Below are positions 1 to 7,411 of a stretch of DNA of 41,624 nt, one piece after another; positions within the stretch are counted from its first letter, which is position 1, and each line of letters opens with the position of its first letter. The notes under the pieces were generated by a model. It saw nothing but the letters and a program-made list of their open reading frames with translations. It had not been told where the DNA came from and made no database searches. Source of the stretch: Phycisphaerae bacterium (GTDB lineage Bacteria > Planctomycetota > Phycisphaerae > SM23-33); contig PUND01000102.1 in assembly GCA_003551645.1 (NCBI GenBank), positions 1 to 41,624 on the forward strand, given 5' to 3'. The position numbers were made by a program, and so were the translations under genes.

Positions 1-42
1 AGAAGCTCCCCTATGCCTCAGAAAATCCACCCTTGGAACACG

Positions 43-66
43 AAAAACCGTCCGACGGTCGGACGG
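43..66 (-). terminator. Rho-independent terminator after the truncated glycosyltransferase
   Basis: On the minus strand an 8-bp perfect stem (48-55 pairs with 59-66, arms CCGTCCGA/TCGGACGG, 3-nt loop) is followed by five T residues (complement of 43-47). It lies 10 nt past the stop codon at 76. This is a textbook intrinsic terminator, so the stop at 76 sits at a genuine transcription-unit end. Confidence 0.8.
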
Positions 67-75
67 ATCAGTTGC

Positions 76-801
76 TTAGCCGAACTGGGCTCGCGCCCAA
101 TTCAGGCTGAACCAGTACACGATGACCAGGAAAGTTACTTCCCCCGCCCCGGCCCTTATCAGCCGGGCCGCCGCATGAAGAAACCGCATCTGTTTCTTGT
201 CTTCACTGAGCCGGCCGACCATGCCCAGAAGTGGGCCTCGGGCGTGCGGGAAGTTTGTGCGCAGCATCCGCAACGCGGCCAGGCGCGGATGGAACCGTTC
301 GAGATCGACAGAGTCATACACAACGTGCAGCTTCCCCTCCGGCATACCGGCGGCAAGCAACTGTCGTCCCGCACGGGGGGATATCGCCACCACCGCGTCC
401 GCCTCGGTGCAGCGGTGCTTGAGGATGTCGCCGTGAGACATTGGCGTTCGAAACGACAGTGCCGAAGGTACTCCCAGCTTGCCGGCCACGTGCAGCAGAT
501 AGCCATTCATCCAGACGTCAGAGCAGTGAATCAGGTTCGGCGAACAGTCGGCCACCCGCCGTGTTAAGCGGCGTGTACACAGGCCCCTGGCCAGCCGGGC
601 AGGCAAGCTTCGCCAGGACCGCAACGGAATAACGTGCGCCTCAACGCCAATTCCACGAAGCTCATCGACGAAAAGCCCGTCCCCACGACAGATGACCACA
701 GGCGTGTAGCGGCGACGATCCAGTCCGGCCACCAAGTAAAACAACTGCCGTTGGCTGCCGTTGACCAACCCGCCGCGAGAAAGATAGCAAATTCGCTTCA
801 T
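76..801 (-). CDS. Truncated GT4-type glycosyltransferase (N-terminal half)
   Basis: The 241-residue product starts MKRICYLSRGGLVNGSQRQL, the usual GT4/GT-B opening with a glycine-rich acceptor loop. It continues through the N-terminal Rossmann domain (HCSDVWMNG, about 100-108; SFRTPMSHGD) and the linker to the second domain (VVYDSVDLERFHP; MVGRLSEDKKQMRFLHAA). The family is normally 350-400 residues. Here the protein stops just after the first strand of the nucleotide-sugar domain (about residue 225), and the last 15 residues (VYWFSLNWARAQFG) do not look like GT4. The EX7E nucleotide-sugar region is absent, so catalysis is doubtful. I chose ATG 801 because similarity begins there; an in-frame GTG at 867 only adds unrelated residues. 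No clear Shine-Dalgarno site is visible. It may be an internal-deletion derivative or a pseudogene; the sugar and acceptor cannot be told. Confidence 0.7.
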   Translation of the reverse strand: MKRICYLSRGGLVNGSQRQLFYLVAGLDRRRYTPVVICRGDGLFVDELRGIGVEAHVIPLRSWRSLPARLARGLCTRRLTRRVADCSPNLIHCSDVWMNGYLLHVAGKLGVPSALSFRTPMSHGDILKHRCTEADAVVAISPRAGRQLLAAGMPEGKLHVVYDSVDLERFHPRLAALRMLRTNFPHARGPLLGMVGRLSEDKKQMRFLHAAARLIRAGAGEVTFLVIVYWFSLNWARAQFG

Positions 802-980
802 GTCCACTGTGCTCTGCGCGCCACATACGATATCCGGCCCTGACCGACACACCGCCGAGATGGCCACAAACGGCGCGTTCCCGAACAGGCCGGCAAACCC
901 GTAATGGTAACGTGGCGTATTACATCGGCAAGCCCGCTCCCACCGATCGCCGGCACTGCCGACAGCGCCGGCCGTGAGCC
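802..980. other. Intergenic region between glycosyltransferase and rtcB repeat
   Basis: No coding ORF is convincing here. The stretch is upstream of the minus-strand glycosyltransferase and downstream of rtcB. It holds short GC-rich inverted repeats (CCGGC-ACTG-GCCGG-like around 950-972) but no T-tailed terminator and no obvious promoter. Confidence 0.4.
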
Positions 981-1104
981 GCGGCCGTCAGCCCTTTATT
1001 ACGCCGACCGATCTCAGACGTGCGGCCTTCTTGCCAAGCCCCGCGGCCGTCAGCCCTTTATTACGCCGACCGGTCTGAGGCGTGCGACTTTCTTGCCAAG
1101 CCCC
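981..1104. repeat. 62-bp tandem duplication spanning the rtcB 3' end
   Basis: Two adjacent 62-bp copies, 981-1042 and 1043-1104, match at about 57 of 62 positions. Copy 2 contains the last codons and TGA stop of rtcB. Copy 1 is a downstream relic that would encode nearly the same C-terminus (KKAARLRSVGVIKG, then stop) on the minus strand. The differences are scattered substitutions, so the duplication is not brand new. Confidence 0.85.
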
Positions 1105-2510
1105 GCCGCCGTCACGCAGCCCACCACGGCGTCCACGTCCTTGTAGGCGTCGGGCTGTTCCTCGGCCAGGCCGGAGCGGCCGCGTGCGCGGGCGATTATG
1201 CCTTTGGCGGCGAGTTCCTTATCTATCTGCCTGCCCTTGGCCTTACGAACAGCCGCGCCTCGTGACAGCGTCCGGCCGGCACCGTGACAGGTGCTTCCGA
1301 ATGTCTGTTGCATGGCGGTTTCGGTGCCCTGCAGGACGTAGCTGGCGGTGCCCATGTCGCCGGGAATCAGCACGGGCTGGCCCAATTGGCGGAAGCGTTC
1401 GGGCAGCTCCTCGTGTCCCGGCCCGAAGGCGCGCGTGGCGCCCTTGCGGTGGACGCAGAGGCGGCGGTCCCGGCCTCCCACGCTGTGGGTCTCAATCTTG
1501 GCGATGTTGTGGGCGACGTCGTAGACCTGCCGCAGACCCAGCGACTCGTCCGTGCCGCCGAAGAACCTGCGCAGCGTCTTTCGCAGCTCGGTCATGAGCA
1601 ACTGCCGGTTGCACCAGGCGAAGTTCGCCGCCGCGCGCATGGCGGCCAGGTACTGCCGGCCTTCGGGGCTTTCGACCGGGGCGCAGACGAGCTGGCGGTC
1701 CGGCAGGTCGATTCCGTACCGCCTGGAAGCGTTCCGCAGCATCTTGATGGCGTCGGAGCAGACCTGGTGACCAAGCCCGCGCGAGCCGCTGTGGAGCATG
1801 AACGTAACCTGGCCCCTGCCAAGCCCCAGGATATCGGCGGCTTCGGCATCGTACACCTCATCGACGACCTGCACCTCGCCGAAATGGTTACCGGAGCCGA
1901 GCGTTCCGCACTGGTCGCCGCCCCGTTGAAAGGCCCTCTGGGAGACGGCGTCCGGATCGGCCCCGGCCAGCCGGCCGCCGGACTCGGTGGCCGAGAGGTC
2001 ATCCTCGGTCGCCAGGCCCTTTGACAGCAGGTATTCCGCACCGTCGGACAGTACCCTGCTCAGTTCGCCCCGGTCGAACTTATAGCTGCCGCCGACACCC
2101 ACGCCGCAGGGGATGTCCCGAAAAATCTGATTAACGAGCTTTTCCATTCGGTCCCGCACATCGGCGGCCGTAAGGTCGCTGCGCAGGAGTCGAACACCGC
2201 AGTTGATGTCATAGCCGACGCCGCCGGGGGAAATGACCCCGCCGTTGTCGATGTCGAAACCGGCGACGCCGCCGATACAGAACCCGTATCCCCAGTGGAT
2301 GTCCGGCATCGCCAGGGATGCGCCGACTATGCCCGGCAGCGTCGCGACGTTGACCACCTGCTTCGGCGCGCCGCCGGCGAGAATGTCAGGGAGCACCTCC
2401 CGCGGACTGTATATGATCGCGTCAACTCGCATATCCGAGCGGAAGGATTTGCGAATCCGCCAGCGATTCTCATCCACCTGCTCGAGCTGTCCTTCGAATT
2501 CCTCTGACAT
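1050..2510 (-). CDS. rtcB: RNA-splicing ligase RtcB
   Basis: GTP- and Mn-dependent RNA ligase that joins 2',3'-cyclic-phosphate or 3'-phosphate ends to 5'-OH ends, used in RNA repair and, in other lineages, tRNA splicing. The 486-residue length is normal. Visible motifs in order: MPDIHWGYGFCIGG (68-81), DINCGVR (101-107, the metal-binding Cys104), GTLGSGNHF (about 205), HSGSRGLGH (about 241), GDMGT and CHGAGR, whose His409 should be the guanylylated histidine. ATG 2510 is preceded by GGAGGTG at good spacing. Archease lies immediately upstream (stop at 2530, 19 nt before this start), so the two form an operon. The 3' end is tandemly duplicated just past the stop. Family assignment is secure; the physiological RNA substrate is not known from sequence. 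Confidence 0.97.
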   Translation of the reverse strand: MSEEFEGQLEQVDENRWRIRKSFRSDMRVDAIIYSPREVLPDILAGGAPKQVVNVATLPGIVGASLAMPDIHWGYGFCIGGVAGFDIDNGGVISPGGVGYDINCGVRLLRSDLTAADVRDRMEKLVNQIFRDIPCGVGVGGSYKFDRGELSRVLSDGAEYLLSKGLATEDDLSATESGGRLAGADPDAVSQRAFQRGGDQCGTLGSGNHFGEVQVVDEVYDAEAADILGLGRGQVTFMLHSGSRGLGHQVCSDAIKMLRNASRRYGIDLPDRQLVCAPVESPEGRQYLAAMRAAANFAWCNRQLLMTELRKTLRRFFGGTDESLGLRQVYDVAHNIAKIETHSVGGRDRRLCVHRKGATRAFGPGHEELPERFRQLGQPVLIPGDMGTASYVLQGTETAMQQTFGSTCHGAGRTLSRGAAVRKAKGRQIDKELAAKGIIARARGRSGLAEEQPDAYKDVDAVVGCVTAAGLGKKVARLRPVGVIKG

Positions 2511-2529
2511 TTCCGCACCTCCGGCCGAC

Positions 2530-2949
2530 TCAAACGTCCAGTATCACGCGTCCCAGCCAGCCGCCGTCTTCACGGGCTATCGTGATATCGTGATAAGTTG
2601 CCGCCTTTACCTCGGTTACGTATTCATGCCGCGCCGCATCCAGCGGCTCGCCGATCAACTCCGCCTCTGTGGAGGTCTCCGAAGCCGAGATGACCCTGAC
2701 CTGCGAGACCAGAAACCGGTCCGCCTGGAGCACGGCTGCCAGCTCGTTGAGAAAATCCACCACCAGCGATTCGATATCGTCGGCGTTTACGGACAAGGTT
2801 CTTCTCCGGCGGGGGCGAACCTGTCGGCGCGGCGCGATAAGATCGCTCAGCCCCTCCGCCAGCGCCTCCAGCAGAGACGCCAGGGAGTCCGCCCGGGCCT
2901 CAAGCCCGATGTCGGCGGTATGTTCAAATGTCCTGCACTCTTTGGACAT
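2530..2949 (-). CDS. Archease (RtcB activator)
   Basis: Archease promotes multiple-turnover ligation by RtcB by helping load GMP onto its active-site histidine. The 139-residue protein has the family hallmarks: TFEHTADIGLEARADSL near the N-terminus (residues 6-22), a central DIESLVVDFLNELA helix and the C-terminal VKAATYHDI segment, with the acidic residues that bind the activating metal. Length is typical. The start at ATG 2949 has a strong GGAGG seven bases upstream; an upstream in-frame start at 2997 would add 16 residues before the conserved core and has no ribosome site. The stop is only 19 nt from the rtcB start, with the rtcB Shine-Dalgarno lying in the gap, so co-transcription and coupled supply of the two partners is very likely. 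Confidence 0.95.
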   Translation of the reverse strand: MSKECRTFEHTADIGLEARADSLASLLEALAEGLSDLIAPRRQVRPRRRRTLSVNADDIESLVVDFLNELAAVLQADRFLVSQVRVISASETSTEAELIGEPLDAARHEYVTEVKAATYHDITIAREDGGWLGRVILDV

Positions 2950-3075
2950 CGTAAGGCCTCCGGTGGTTATATTACGTCGACCGAAGCGGCCAATCATCCG
3001 GTATGGGCCAAAAGCGTTTGCTTTCCCCCCGGAGTTTCACTACGGTCCGGCGGTCGTTCACCCTCGAGTTTCACC

Positions 3076-3222
3076 ATGAACAAGGCACTGGAAATCCTGC
3101 TGCTGATAGCCGCACCCCTTGTGTGGGGACTGCTTACGGAGCGACTTTTCGAGGCCGTCAGGAGGCGACGCATCCGCGCCGCCGAGGAAAGCGACAAGAC
3201 CGGCGATGATGGGACTGGATGA
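3076..3222 (+). CDS. Small single-pass membrane protein upstream of the TauE/SafE permease
   Basis: A 48-residue ORF beginning MNKALEILLLIAAPLVWGLL, with one hydrophobic segment (about residues 4-20) followed by an arginine-rich stretch (AVRRRRIRAAEES), so the C-terminus should be cytoplasmic by the positive-inside rule. It overlaps the start of the TauE/SafE gene by 17 nt, which suggests translational coupling. There is no good Shine-Dalgarno site. I recognise no family. It could be a small accessory subunit of the permease or a spurious ORF; the clean membrane-protein character and overlap favour a real gene. Confidence 0.5.
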   Translation: MNKALEILLLIAAPLVWGLLTERLFEAVRRRRIRAAEESDKTGDDGTG

Positions 3223-4087
3223 GATTCAGGCGTATCTCCATGGACCGGTGCTACTTATGGCGCTGGCCGCATTCGGCTTCCTCGTCGGGGTGCTGACGGG
3301 GCTTTTCGGTGTGGGCGGGGGATTCATGGTGGTGCCGCTGCTACGGCTCATCTTCGGAATCGACTATCAACTCGCCGTCGGCTCGAGCTTGTGCTTCACG
3401 CTCGGCGCCGGGGCCTCCGGAGCGGCCAGGCATTTCCGGCTGAGAAACTTCGAGCCGCGGAGCATGGCATTTCTGGGCGCAGCGAGCATGATAGGCGCGA
3501 TCCTGGGCGGGATAATAAACGAAACGCTCAAGGACTATGTGAATCCCCGAAGCTACGACATGAGCATGCACGGTCTGTTCGTGATAATGCTGCTGGCGAC
3601 CGCTTATGTGACCTTCACCGGCGTCGGCAGCTCTGGCAGCCGCCGGTCACTGCTTCAGATGCTGCCGGTCGGACCTCGTATCAAACTGCCGACGGCAAAG
3701 CTGGCCGGCGTCTCCCTGCCCGGCATGGTCGCCGTGGGGCTTTTCATCGGGCTGATGACCGGCATGATGGGCATAGGGGGCGGAGTACTCTATGTGCCGC
3801 TGCTGATACTGGTGGTCGGGCTGAGTCCGCACCAGGCGGTGGGCACATCGCTGGGCGTGGTGGTATTCGGCTCCATCGCCGGCACCGTCAAGTACGCGCT
3901 GATAGACCAGGTGAGTTTGTGGATCGCCATGGCGCTGCTGGTAGGCAGTACACTCGGAATCCAGGTCGGCGCGCATCTGCTCAGGAACATGTCCGGGACC
4001 AAGCTGAGACGAAGCTTCGCGGGGCTGGTGTTACTGGTGGCGGTTTTTGTGGCCGCGGACTTCGTCCGAGCGCTGCTGTCCGGCTGA
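3206..4087 (+). CDS. TauE/SafE-family anion permease
   Basis: Polytopic inner-membrane protein of 293 residues from the family that exports sulfite, sulfoacetate or related small anions; the substrate cannot be read from sequence. The internal repeat that defines the family is clear: GVLTGLFGVGGGFMVVPLL near residue 30 and GLMTGMMGIGGGVLYVPLL near residue 180, each followed by hydrophobic helices (about eight in all). A double ATG (3206 and 3209) is available. The first is used here; it lies inside the preceding small ORF, whose stop at 3220-3222 comes just after. Weak ribosome site (AGGAAAG). The gene ends 10 nt from the convergent Lrp-like gene with no intrinsic terminator between them. Confidence 0.9.
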   Translation: MMGLDEIQAYLHGPVLLMALAAFGFLVGVLTGLFGVGGGFMVVPLLRLIFGIDYQLAVGSSLCFTLGAGASGAARHFRLRNFEPRSMAFLGAASMIGAILGGIINETLKDYVNPRSYDMSMHGLFVIMLLATAYVTFTGVGSSGSRRSLLQMLPVGPRIKLPTAKLAGVSLPGMVAVGLFIGLMTGMMGIGGGVLYVPLLILVVGLSPHQAVGTSLGVVVFGSIAGTVKYALIDQVSLWIAMALLVGSTLGIQVGAHLLRNMSGTKLRRSFAGLVLLVAVFVAADFVRALLSG

Positions 4088-4097
4088 TACCGGGCGC

Positions 4098-4382
4098 TCA
4101 GCCCTGCTCCATGCCAAGCCCGAACATCCGCTCAAGATCGTGCTCGCTGTACTGCCGGAACGCGATCATCGTGTTGGTGTCGGTTATCCCATCCACCGCG
4201 ATCATGTCCTCGGTGACGAGCTTGGCGAGCTGCTCGTTCTGAAGCACGCGTGCGACGGCTATCAGGTCGTAATCGCCGGCGACGCTGTAAACCTCCGCCA
4301 CGCCGTCTATGTTCAGGATGTCCTGCGCGGCGGTGGCAATCTTGTTGCGCTGGGCCTTGATGTGAATAAAGGCGGTAACCAT
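4098..4382 (-). CDS. Stand-alone Lrp/AsnC effector-binding (RAM) domain protein
   Basis: A 94-residue protein matching only the C-terminal alpha-beta sandwich of Lrp/AsnC regulators: MVTAFIHIKAQ first strand, the GVAEVYSVAGDYDLIAVARV strand-turn-strand that forms the effector pocket, then the ITDTNTMIAF strand. There is no helix-turn-helix, so it cannot bind DNA by itself. Such proteins are thought to sense amino acids or to modulate full-length Lrp partners by mixed oligomers. ATG 4382 has GGAG eight bases upstream. It is convergent with the TauE gene and divergent from rsgA, about 220 bp away. Function beyond ligand binding is inferred. Confidence 0.88.
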   Translation of the reverse strand: MVTAFIHIKAQRNKIATAAQDILNIDGVAEVYSVAGDYDLIAVARVLQNEQLAKLVTEDMIAVDGITDTNTMIAFRQYSEHDLERMFGLGMEQG

Positions 4383-4609
4383 ATGCTGTTCTCCGTGTAG
4401 TTTCTGCCGTGGCGGGCCACGACCCGCGACCGCTCAACTTCTACGACATCTTGGCGGTTTTTTCCAGACCGGCGCGTGGGCGCGGCCCCGGCCACCGAAG
4501 GCGCAGGCGCCGCCCCTGACGCGGAATATCGAAGCCCCGCGCCGCCGGCTTGGGGTTTTGTGTGACAGTCGGCTTGAGCCGGTCTGCCGAGAAGCGCACA
4601 ATGCAACTC

Positions 4610-5737
4610 ATGGCAAGGCGCAAAGGCAAGTCCAGATACCGCATTAGCGACTGGCAGCAGCGCTACCTCGAAGGCGAGGAAATCGAGGACGCCGCGGCCG
4701 CCGGAAAGGGCATGGGCCGGCGCGGCGTCAAGCTGCGGGAGGACCGCTTCGCGCTTTCGGATGAGGAGATGGACGGCCTGCCTCACGCTGAGGGCATGGT
4801 GGTCGGGCTGTTCCGCGGCGGCGCGGCCGTCCGCGTCGAACGACACGAGCTTCTCTGCGGCATTGCCAAGACCTTCCGTGCCCCGGAGGGCTACAGCCCG
4901 CTGGCGGTCGGAGACGATGTTACCGTCGCGCTTGCCCGCCGGCTCGACGCTCCGGCCGGTTCGCTGGACAAGAACCGCGCCGACGGGATGATCCTGTCCC
5001 GCCGCGACCGGCGGAGCGTCCTGTCCCGACCGCGCCCGACCGGCGGGAGGTTCGCCGACCCCTACCGCGACGACACCGTCGAAAAGGTGCTCGCGGCCAA
5101 CATGGACGGGCTGCTGATCGTCGCCTCCACGCGCCGGCCGCGGGTCCGCCACACCACCGTGGACCGCTTCCTGATCATCGCCGAACGCGGAGAGCTTAAG
5201 CCGATGGTGGTCGTCAACAAGACAGACATCAAGCCGCCGGACGGGAAAATGGTCTCGCAACTGAGGGAACTGGACGTTCCGACGGTGTGCTGCTCGGCGG
5301 TCAGCGGCGATGGGCTTGAGGAGTTGCGCCGCATGCTCGCCGGCAGCCGGAACGTGCTAGCCGGGCCGTCCGGCGTGGGCAAGAGCACGCTGATAAACGC
5401 CCTGATACCGGAGGCCAACGCCGCCACCCGCACGGTACGCGCCAAGGACGAGCGCGGCCGACACACCACCAGCTCGGCGGTGGTTTACGAACTGCCCGAA
5501 GGGGGGCTTATCGTCGATACGCCGGGCATACGGGAGCTGGGAATCGACCTGGAAGCGCGCGACCTGCCCTGGTATTTCCCCGACATCGCCGAGCACGCCC
5601 TGAACTGCAAGTTCAACGACTGCACCCACACAAACGAGCCGGACTGCGCCGTCCAGCAGGCGGTCGAGTCCGGCCAACTGCCCGAAAGGCGTTACGAAAG
5701 CTACCTCCGCATCCTCGAATCGCTTCAGGACGGTTGA
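4610..5737 (+). CDS. rsgA: Ribosome small-subunit-dependent GTPase A (RsgA/YjeQ)
   Basis: Circularly permuted GTPase that checks late 30S subunit assembly. With the start at 4610 it has 375 residues: a basic N-terminal extension (MARRKGKSRYRI), an OB-fold (about 55-115), then the permuted G motifs NKTD (203-206, G4), GPSGVGKST (252-260, G1) and DTPG (303-306, G3), and a C-terminal zinc knuckle with Cys333, Cys338, His340 and Cys346. Length is at the long end because of an acidic and basic insertion before the OB-fold. An ATG at 4601 would add three residues; neither start has a clear Shine-Dalgarno site. The gene stands alone, followed by a nested palindrome before a convergent gene. Confidence 0.95.
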   Translation: MARRKGKSRYRISDWQQRYLEGEEIEDAAAAGKGMGRRGVKLREDRFALSDEEMDGLPHAEGMVVGLFRGGAAVRVERHELLCGIAKTFRAPEGYSPLAVGDDVTVALARRLDAPAGSLDKNRADGMILSRRDRRSVLSRPRPTGGRFADPYRDDTVEKVLAANMDGLLIVASTRRPRVRHTTVDRFLIIAERGELKPMVVVNKTDIKPPDGKMVSQLRELDVPTVCCSAVSGDGLEELRRMLAGSRNVLAGPSGVGKSTLINALIPEANAATRTVRAKDERGRHTTSSAVVYELPEGGLIVDTPGIRELGIDLEARDLPWYFPDIAEHALNCKFNDCTHTNEPDCAVQQAVESGQLPERRYESYLRILESLQDG

Positions 5738-5746
5738 GTCAGTCGC

Positions 5747-5841
5747 GTCGGCAAACACGGAGCGCAGGCATGGTCGGCAAGGCCCGCTGTCGGGGCTTGC
5801 CGACGTAATCGGTCCGCCCACAGGCGATGCGGTTTGCCGAC
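5747..5841. repeat. Nested palindrome with four copies of a TGCCGAC core
   Basis: Between two convergent genes lies a two-level inverted repeat. The outer arms are GTCGGCAAAC (5747-5756) and GTTTGCCGAC (5832-5841). The inner arms are 5773-5785 and 5792-5804, complementary at 12 of 13 positions with a 6-nt loop. No T-tract follows either side. It could work as a bidirectional transcription stop by structure alone or be a REP/MITE-like mobile repeat. Confidence 0.75.
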
Positions 5842-5880
5842 ACTGTACCCTGCCGCAGCGGGCATCGTCCGCCGCCCAAA

Positions 5881-6702
5881 CTACACCAGCGGACGGAGGT
5901 GGTCTATCGCGCGGCGGATGTCGGCAAGCTGCCGCTCGCCCGATATCTCCCGCTCGATTGTCAGCGGGCCTGTATAGCCCAGGTCCTTGAGCTTGGCGAC
6001 GAAGGCGGGGAAGTTCACCCTGCCCTCGCCCAGGAGAGTTTCCCGGCCGAGCGAGTCCGGGTCGGTCGGATAAAGCCCGTCCTTTGCGTGCACATCACGG
6101 ACGTATTGGCCCAGCACGTCCAGGGCATCGACGGGGTTGGCCTTGCCGTAGAGAATCACGTTCGCGGTGTCGAGATTGACGCCGAGGTTGTCCCGTCCGG
6201 CGCGGACGATGGTCCGCAGCAGCGTTACCGGAGTCTCCTGGCCGCTTTCGAACCAGAATCCCAGCCCGTGCTGTGCGCAGGTGTCGGCGATCTCGGCGAC
6301 CGCGGCCACGGTCGGATCGAAGTCCGGGTCGTCGGGGTTTTCGGGAATGAAGCCGACGTGGGTGGTGATAGAAGGCGCCCCGCAGCGGGCGGCGAACCCG
6401 GCGGCCGACTTCAGCTCATCCGTGCGCTGCCGGCGGTACTGCGGCGGGACCAGTCCGATGGTCCGCGGGCCTTCGGTGAAATTCCAGACCTTCGGCCCGC
6501 TGTAGCCGGCCCAGAAGGTGCTTATGGTGATGCCGGCCTCGGCGGCCGCTTCCCGGAGCGCATCGGCCGAGGCGTCCGTCCAGTCCCGCGGGTTCCACGA
6601 CGAGACCTGGCAACTGCGAAGCCCAAGTTCGGCGACCTTCGCAAGCTCCCGCCGCGGCTCATCCGTCAACGGCACCAGCACCCCTATCTCAAGCTTGGCC
6701 AT
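5881..6702 (-). CDS. Sugar phosphate isomerase/epimerase family protein (AP_endonuc_2 TIM barrel)
   Basis: A 273-residue single-domain TIM barrel of the xylose-isomerase-like superfamily, opening MAKLEIGVLVPL and with the usual barrel strands: GLRSCQVSSW, GITISTFWAGYSGP, SITTHVGFIPE (metal-site region), GFWFESGQET, NLGVNLDTANVIL and VRDVHAKDGL, ending with the GPLTIERE strand whose glutamate is typically a metal ligand. The combination of histidines and acidic residues (H in THVGF, D in LDTAN, H in VHAKD, E in IERE) is consistent with a divalent-metal sugar isomerase or epimerase. ATG 6702 has GGAG eight bases before it. The next upstream gene (pterin dehydratase, ends 6766) is on the same strand but the pathway link is not obvious. 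The exact substrate is unknown. Confidence 0.85.
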   Translation of the reverse strand: MAKLEIGVLVPLTDEPRRELAKVAELGLRSCQVSSWNPRDWTDASADALREAAAEAGITISTFWAGYSGPKVWNFTEGPRTIGLVPPQYRRQRTDELKSAAGFAARCGAPSITTHVGFIPENPDDPDFDPTVAAVAEIADTCAQHGLGFWFESGQETPVTLLRTIVRAGRDNLGVNLDTANVILYGKANPVDALDVLGQYVRDVHAKDGLYPTDPDSLGRETLLGEGRVNFPAFVAKLKDLGYTGPLTIEREISGERQLADIRRAIDHLRPLV

Positions 6703-6765
6703 CCTCGCGACTCCTTCCAGGGCCAACGCCGCACTCAGGCGGGATAACCGCCCGGAGGCCAGGTG

Positions 6766-7098
6766 TCAACCCAACGGCAGGTCGTCGATTTTTGCCGCGA
6801 GGATGAAGTCGTTGTCGTGCAGCCCGTCGATCTTGTGGGTGTGCAGCTCGATAACGACCTTGCCGTAGGTGAAAGATATCCACGGGTGGTGACCCTGCTG
6901 CTCGGCCAGGTCGCCCACGCGGTTGACGAAATTCAGCGCTTCCTGAAAGTCCGGGAAGGAGAACTCCTTGCGCAGGTGGTGTTCTTCCACGGCCTCCCAG
7001 CCGTCGAGCTGGTCTAGACGTTTACGAATCGCGTCGCCTTTCAGCGGCTCGGCGCCGACTTTGCACGGCGTGCATGTTTTCTGTCCTAGATCTTCCAT
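6766..7098 (-). CDS. 4a-hydroxytetrahydrobiopterin dehydratase (PCD/DCoH family)
   Basis: The family dehydrates 4a-hydroxy-tetrahydropterin to recycle the cofactor of aromatic amino acid hydroxylases; many bacterial members lie in genomes without such a hydroxylase and may act in pterin or molybdopterin metabolism. The 110-residue product has the catalytic signature HHP (His70, His71, Pro72) followed by VVIELHTHKIDGL (His86 and His88) and a terminal acidic residue pair, all in the expected spacing. A cysteine pair near the N-terminus (CTPC) is an extra. ATG 7098 is preceded by GGAGG with a 6-nt spacer. No phenylalanine hydroxylase is visible in the window. Confidence 0.93.
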   Translation of the reverse strand: MEDLGQKTCTPCKVGAEPLKGDAIRKRLDQLDGWEAVEEHHLRKEFSFPDFQEALNFVNRVGDLAEQQGHHPWISFTYGKVVIELHTHKIDGLHDNDFILAAKIDDLPLG

Positions 7099-7411
7099 AT
7101 CGCACCTCCGGTGTCCGGTTTCGTTCGCGCTATGCATCCGGAACAATTCTAGCGCCCCTGTTGGGGCAAGGCGGTTTTGAAGCCGATGTGGATTGCTGAC
7201 TCCGAGCAGGGATGCAGGGGATGCACGGGATTTGTCACAAAGTTCGCGAAGCCCACAAAGACCTTGATCGATTCGACAAGAAGGAATCCCCGGCCGGCAG
7301 TAGTGCAGGCGAGACGCTCATGTTCGGAAAAATGCTGGCGGCTCGCCCGCCATAATAGGTCTAAAGATTCGCTCCCCGCGTTCTCGGCGTCTCTGCGGCC
7401 CGTAAAACAGG
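7099..7411. other. Intergenic region between pterin dehydratase and rpoN
   Basis: No convincing gene. It contains a short perfect hairpin GCCCC-TGTT-GGGGC near 7152-7165, a small GGGATGCA-type direct repeat around 7208-7228, and a fragment near 7370-7400 weakly resembling the CTCTGCG arm of the palindromic repeats found at 11-12.8 kb. The 88-residue minus-strand ORF covering it has no recognisable protein features. Confidence 0.4.

Noticed and set aside
7352-7402. Segment near 7.37 kb similar to the CTCTGCG arm of the 62-bp palindromic repeats
   Set aside because: Only one short arm is loosely matched and there is no partner arm, so it is not counted as a copy.
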